Made by a program: the position numbers and the translations under genes. Positions 7,394 through 9,682 of a stretch of DNA of 9,682 bases are shown here, one piece after another. The notes under the pieces are model-generated. The model searched no databases. It saw nothing but the letters and a program-made list of their open reading frames with translations, and was not told where the DNA came from. This DNA is from Treponema sp. (lineage in GTDB: Bacteria > Spirochaetota > Spirochaetia > Treponematales > Treponemataceae). The stretch lies in assembly GCA_017614655.1 (NCBI GenBank), contig JAGABO010000062.1, positions 1-9,682 of the forward strand, given 5' to 3'. Each line of letters opens with the position of its first letter. Position 1 is the stretch's first letter.

Positions 7394-7399
7394 GGGAGG
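7394..7399 (+). promoter_or_regulatory. Ribosome binding site of the lipoprotein gene
   Basis: GGGAGG, directly after the purL stop, with a 10-nt spacer to the ATG at 7410. It supports that start. The 17-nt gap after purL holds no terminator, so transcription should read through from purL. Confidence 0.7.
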
Positions 7400-7409
7400 T
7401 CTAATCAAT

Positions 7410-8411
7410 ATGAAAAGCATTCGTTTAATTAAAGCAGCAGCTCTTGTTCTTACAGCAGCACTTTGTACAGGATTAGTTTCCTGCTCTAAAAAAACATACA
7501 CTTCTTTCGAAGAAGCTCAGAAAGCGGCTCAAAAAGAAAAGAAAGAAATTCTTCTTCTATTTACCGGCTGCGACTGGGATGAGCACAGCGAAGATTTTAA
7601 GGCACAGGTTGTTAATACAAAAGAATTCGAAAAAGCATTTAACAAAAACTATGTTTTCGTAAATGTTGATCTTTCACAGGATGACTTCCTGAGCACAAAT
7701 CTTCCTGACGACGCTTCAGAAAAAGAAAAAGAAGATGCTAAAAAAATTCTTGAAGATTTTTCTGTAAAAGAAGAGCTTTCGAGAACTTATCAGGTTACAC
7801 AGTATCCGTCGGTTTATTTTCTTACAAGAGAAGGCTGGTTTCTTGGTATTGTAAACTTTGCTCCGAACCACACATCTTTTGTTGAATTTAATGCTGATGT
7901 TCCTTATCAGGAAATTAAACAGAAAATGGAAACTGTAAACAAGATTCGTTCTACTACGGGTGTAGAAAAAGCAAAGGCTATTGATGATCTGTTCACTGCT
8001 ACTCCATCGGTTTATGCAACACCTATGCATGACCTTATTCTTTCTTTCCCCGAACTTGATCCTCAGAACGAAACAGGTATGCTGGAAAACTACAAGTTAA
8101 ATGCAATCTATTTTAAGGCTTATGATGAACTTAAAACCGGAGGAAATGCATCTCTTGTTTTTGCATCAGCTGCAGAAGATGAAGCTCTTAATCTTTCCGG
8201 TCCAAACAGGCAGCAGCTTTATCAGATGGCAGCGTATATGCTTGTCCAGGATGGCAGTCTTGATGATAATTATGATTATGACAAAATACTTGATTATCTT
8301 CAGAAAGCTTATGAAGCAGACCCTGAATCAGAAGACGGTCAGCTTCTTTATGAAAGACTCCAGACTGCCCGCAGCGAATGGGAGAAAGTAAAACTGAACA
8401 ATGCTGAATGA
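7410..8411 (+). CDS. Thioredoxin-fold lipoprotein lacking the CXXC active site
   Basis: A 333-residue exported lipoprotein. Seen: a basic N-terminus, hydrophobic core at about 9-23 and a relaxed lipobox ending L-V-S-C, giving lipidated Cys25, acceptable by spirochaetal rules. Residues 32-150 look like a thioredoxin fold of the thioredoxin_7 kind: a helix, strand EILLLFTG (46-53), then CDWDEHSEDF where family members read roughly S-D-W-C-x-x-C, then strand VFVNVDL (82-88) and the cis-Pro motif TQYPSVYFL (130-138, Pro133). Both cysteines of CXXC are absent; the lone Cys54 sits two residues before Trp56, outside the usual site. An acidic and basic helical insertion lies at 100-123. The C-terminal half (about 165-330) is helical, with a possible TPR-like hairpin at 291-325. 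A disulfide-exchange role is therefore unlikely; binding or structural work is inferred. It follows purL by 17 nt and overlaps the next gene by 11 nt. Confidence 0.75.
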   Translation: MKSIRLIKAAALVLTAALCTGLVSCSKKTYTSFEEAQKAAQKEKKEILLLFTGCDWDEHSEDFKAQVVNTKEFEKAFNKNYVFVNVDLSQDDFLSTNLPDDASEKEKEDAKKILEDFSVKEELSRTYQVTQYPSVYFLTREGWFLGIVNFAPNHTSFVEFNADVPYQEIKQKMETVNKIRSTTGVEKAKAIDDLFTATPSVYATPMHDLILSFPELDPQNETGMLENYKLNAIYFKAYDELKTGGNASLVFASAAEDEALNLSGPNRQQLYQMAAYMLVQDGSLDDNYDYDKILDYLQKAYEADPESEDGQLLYERLQTARSEWEKVKLNNAE

Positions 8412-9678
8412 TCAGGATCTGAGTACTCTTGTAATCCCGATTGTCTCTGCTGCCTGTCTTATCATTCTTTCGATGATTTTTTCGGCAACAGAAAGCGCAT
8501 TTCTTGCAGTAAATAAACTGCGTGTTCGTGTTCTTAAAAATCAAAAAGACAAACGGGCAACAAGAGTCTGGAACCTTCTTAACGACAAGGAGCGTCTTAT
8601 TAACACGCTTCTTGTTGCAAATGATATAGTAAACATTTCACTTTCTTCCATACTCGCATATCTTGCAATAAAAATTTTTGGCAATGCCGGTGTAGGAATT
8701 GCCACTTTTGCAGCAACACTTCTTCTTTTAGTATTCGGTGAAATTTCTCCTAAAACAATTGCAACACATCATCCCGAAAAAATTGCCTTTTTCTTCAGCG
8801 GGTTTATTTTATTCCTCGAGAAAATTCTTTTTCCTTTCGTAATCATCTTTACTTCGATATCCCGCTTTATCTTAAAAGTATTCGGTATAAAAACAAAAAA
8901 CAAAAATGTTTCTTTTACCGAAGAAGAAATAAAAACATTTATTGACGTAAGCGATGAACAGGGAATTCTTGAAGGCGGAGAAAAAAATATGATGCGCAAA
9001 GTCTTTAAGTTTTCCGATCTCGAAGCAAAAGACATAATGATTCCACGAAAAAACATCAAGGCAATTTCCTTAAACGAAACTTATAACAATATAATAGAAC
9101 TTTCAGAACGTCTGCGGCTTTCACGATTTCCTATTTATAAAAAAGATATTGATGATATCGTTGGAACTCTTTACGTTAAAGATCTTCTTAATTACAAAAA
9201 CAATATTAATAATTTTTCTGTTTCAAAAATAATGAGGCCGCCGCTTTTTATTCTCGAAACAAAAAAAATGTCGTCTATTCAACGGATGCTTCATGAGAAC
9301 CGTCAGAGCCTTGCTGTTGTTATTGACGAATACTCGGGAACAAACGGGGTTCTTACAAGCGAAGATATTGCCCGTGAGATTTTTGGTCCGATCAGTGATG
9401 AATATAAACCTTACACACGCGCAACAGAACTTGATATAAAAAATAAAAAGTTTTTTGAAGTTCCCGGCCTTCTTCGTCTGGACGATTTAAATGAACAGCT
9501 TTCGATTCAACTTATTTCTACAGAATGCGAAACTCTCGGCGGATTTTTATGTGAACAGCTTGGTAAAATTCCGCAGGAAGGTGATGTTTATAAAACACAG
9601 GGATTTAAATTTACTGTCATTAGAATGGACGACAAAAGAGTTGCTTCTGTTTTAATAAAAAACTTGGGAGAAGAATAG
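8401..9678 (+). CDS. CNNM/CorC-HlyC family membrane protein with two CBS domains
   Basis: A 425-residue inner-membrane protein of the family annotated as hemolysin or CorC and now linked to magnesium (in some members cobalt) transport. Seen: the DUF21/CNNM membrane domain with helices near 10-30, 68-92 and 97-113 plus a hydrophobic stretch at 127-150. It carries the motif FSATESAF at 27-34 in the first helix and GEISPKTIA at 113-121. An acidic linker (172-195) leads to CBS1 (about 208-268, opening DIMIPRKNI), CBS2 (about 274-330, with VVIDEYSGTNGVLTSEDI at 306-323), and a C-terminal CorC_HlyC domain (about 340-423). Order and length are normal and the gene is complete; its TAG ends 4 nt before the window end. 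ATG at 8401 overlaps the lipoprotein stop by 11 nt. A GGAGA at 8381 is too far upstream for a standard site, so coupled translation is likely. A later ATG (codon 25) would remove most of helix 1. Confidence 0.93.
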   Translation: MLNDQDLSTLVIPIVSAACLIILSMIFSATESAFLAVNKLRVRVLKNQKDKRATRVWNLLNDKERLINTLLVANDIVNISLSSILAYLAIKIFGNAGVGIATFAATLLLLVFGEISPKTIATHHPEKIAFFFSGFILFLEKILFPFVIIFTSISRFILKVFGIKTKNKNVSFTEEEIKTFIDVSDEQGILEGGEKNMMRKVFKFSDLEAKDIMIPRKNIKAISLNETYNNIIELSERLRLSRFPIYKKDIDDIVGTLYVKDLLNYKNNINNFSVSKIMRPPLFILETKKMSSIQRMLHENRQSLAVVIDEYSGTNGVLTSEDIAREIFGPISDEYKPYTRATELDIKNKKFFEVPGLLRLDDLNEQLSIQLISTECETLGGFLCEQLGKIPQEGDVYKTQGFKFTVIRMDDKRVASVLIKNLGEE

Positions 9679-9682
9679 TTTA

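Noticed and set aside
7716..8030. 104-residue minus-strand frame opposite the lipoprotein gene
   Set aside because: It is Phe-, Asn- and Lys-rich because it is the complement of AAA/GAA-rich coding DNA. It has no motif and no ribosome site.

Overview
The window looks like a chromosomal segment from a spirochaete, most likely a host-associated or rumen-type Treponema. This is an inference from gene content: a long single-chain FGAM synthase of the clostridial/spirochaetal kind, a stand-alone four-domain S1 protein, a lipoprotein with a relaxed lipobox, and moderately AT-rich DNA. No rRNA, tRNA, CRISPR array, insertion sequence or phage gene was seen. Most of the window is ordinary housekeeping sequence, and I do not see a convincing new multi-gene defence or mobile system.

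Layout. (1) 1-397, plus strand: the 3' part of a small AT-rich gene for a retropepsin-like aspartic protease, cut by the window edge. It converges on the next block across a 67-bp gap with an AT-rich hairpin. (2) 465-3320, minus strand: a tight operon read leftward. It runs four-S1-domain RNA-binding protein, then FecCD-type permease (GTG start, 4-nt overlap), then FecE-type ATPase (14-nt overlap, strong ribosome site). No substrate-binding protein lies in the window. (3) 3321-3450: a 130-bp divergent promoter region. (4) 3451-9678, plus strand: purL (FGAM synthase, 1313 aa), then 17 nt later a thioredoxin-fold lipoprotein lacking CXXC, then with an 11-nt overlap a CNNM/CorC-type membrane protein with two CBS domains.

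How the genes may work together. The minus operon makes the membrane and ATPase parts of an iron-siderophore, haem or cobalamin importer, translated in step with an RNA-binding protein. The plus operon starts with the fourth step of purine synthesis and continues into two envelope proteins with no obvious purine link, so co-transcription there may reflect expression level rather than a shared pathway.

The points most worth a second look are the purL promoter, whose perfect -10 sits so close to the ATG that the mRNA should be leaderless, the thioredoxin-like lipoprotein with its active-site cysteines replaced, the S1/metal-transporter operon, and the bacterial retropepsin at the left edge.
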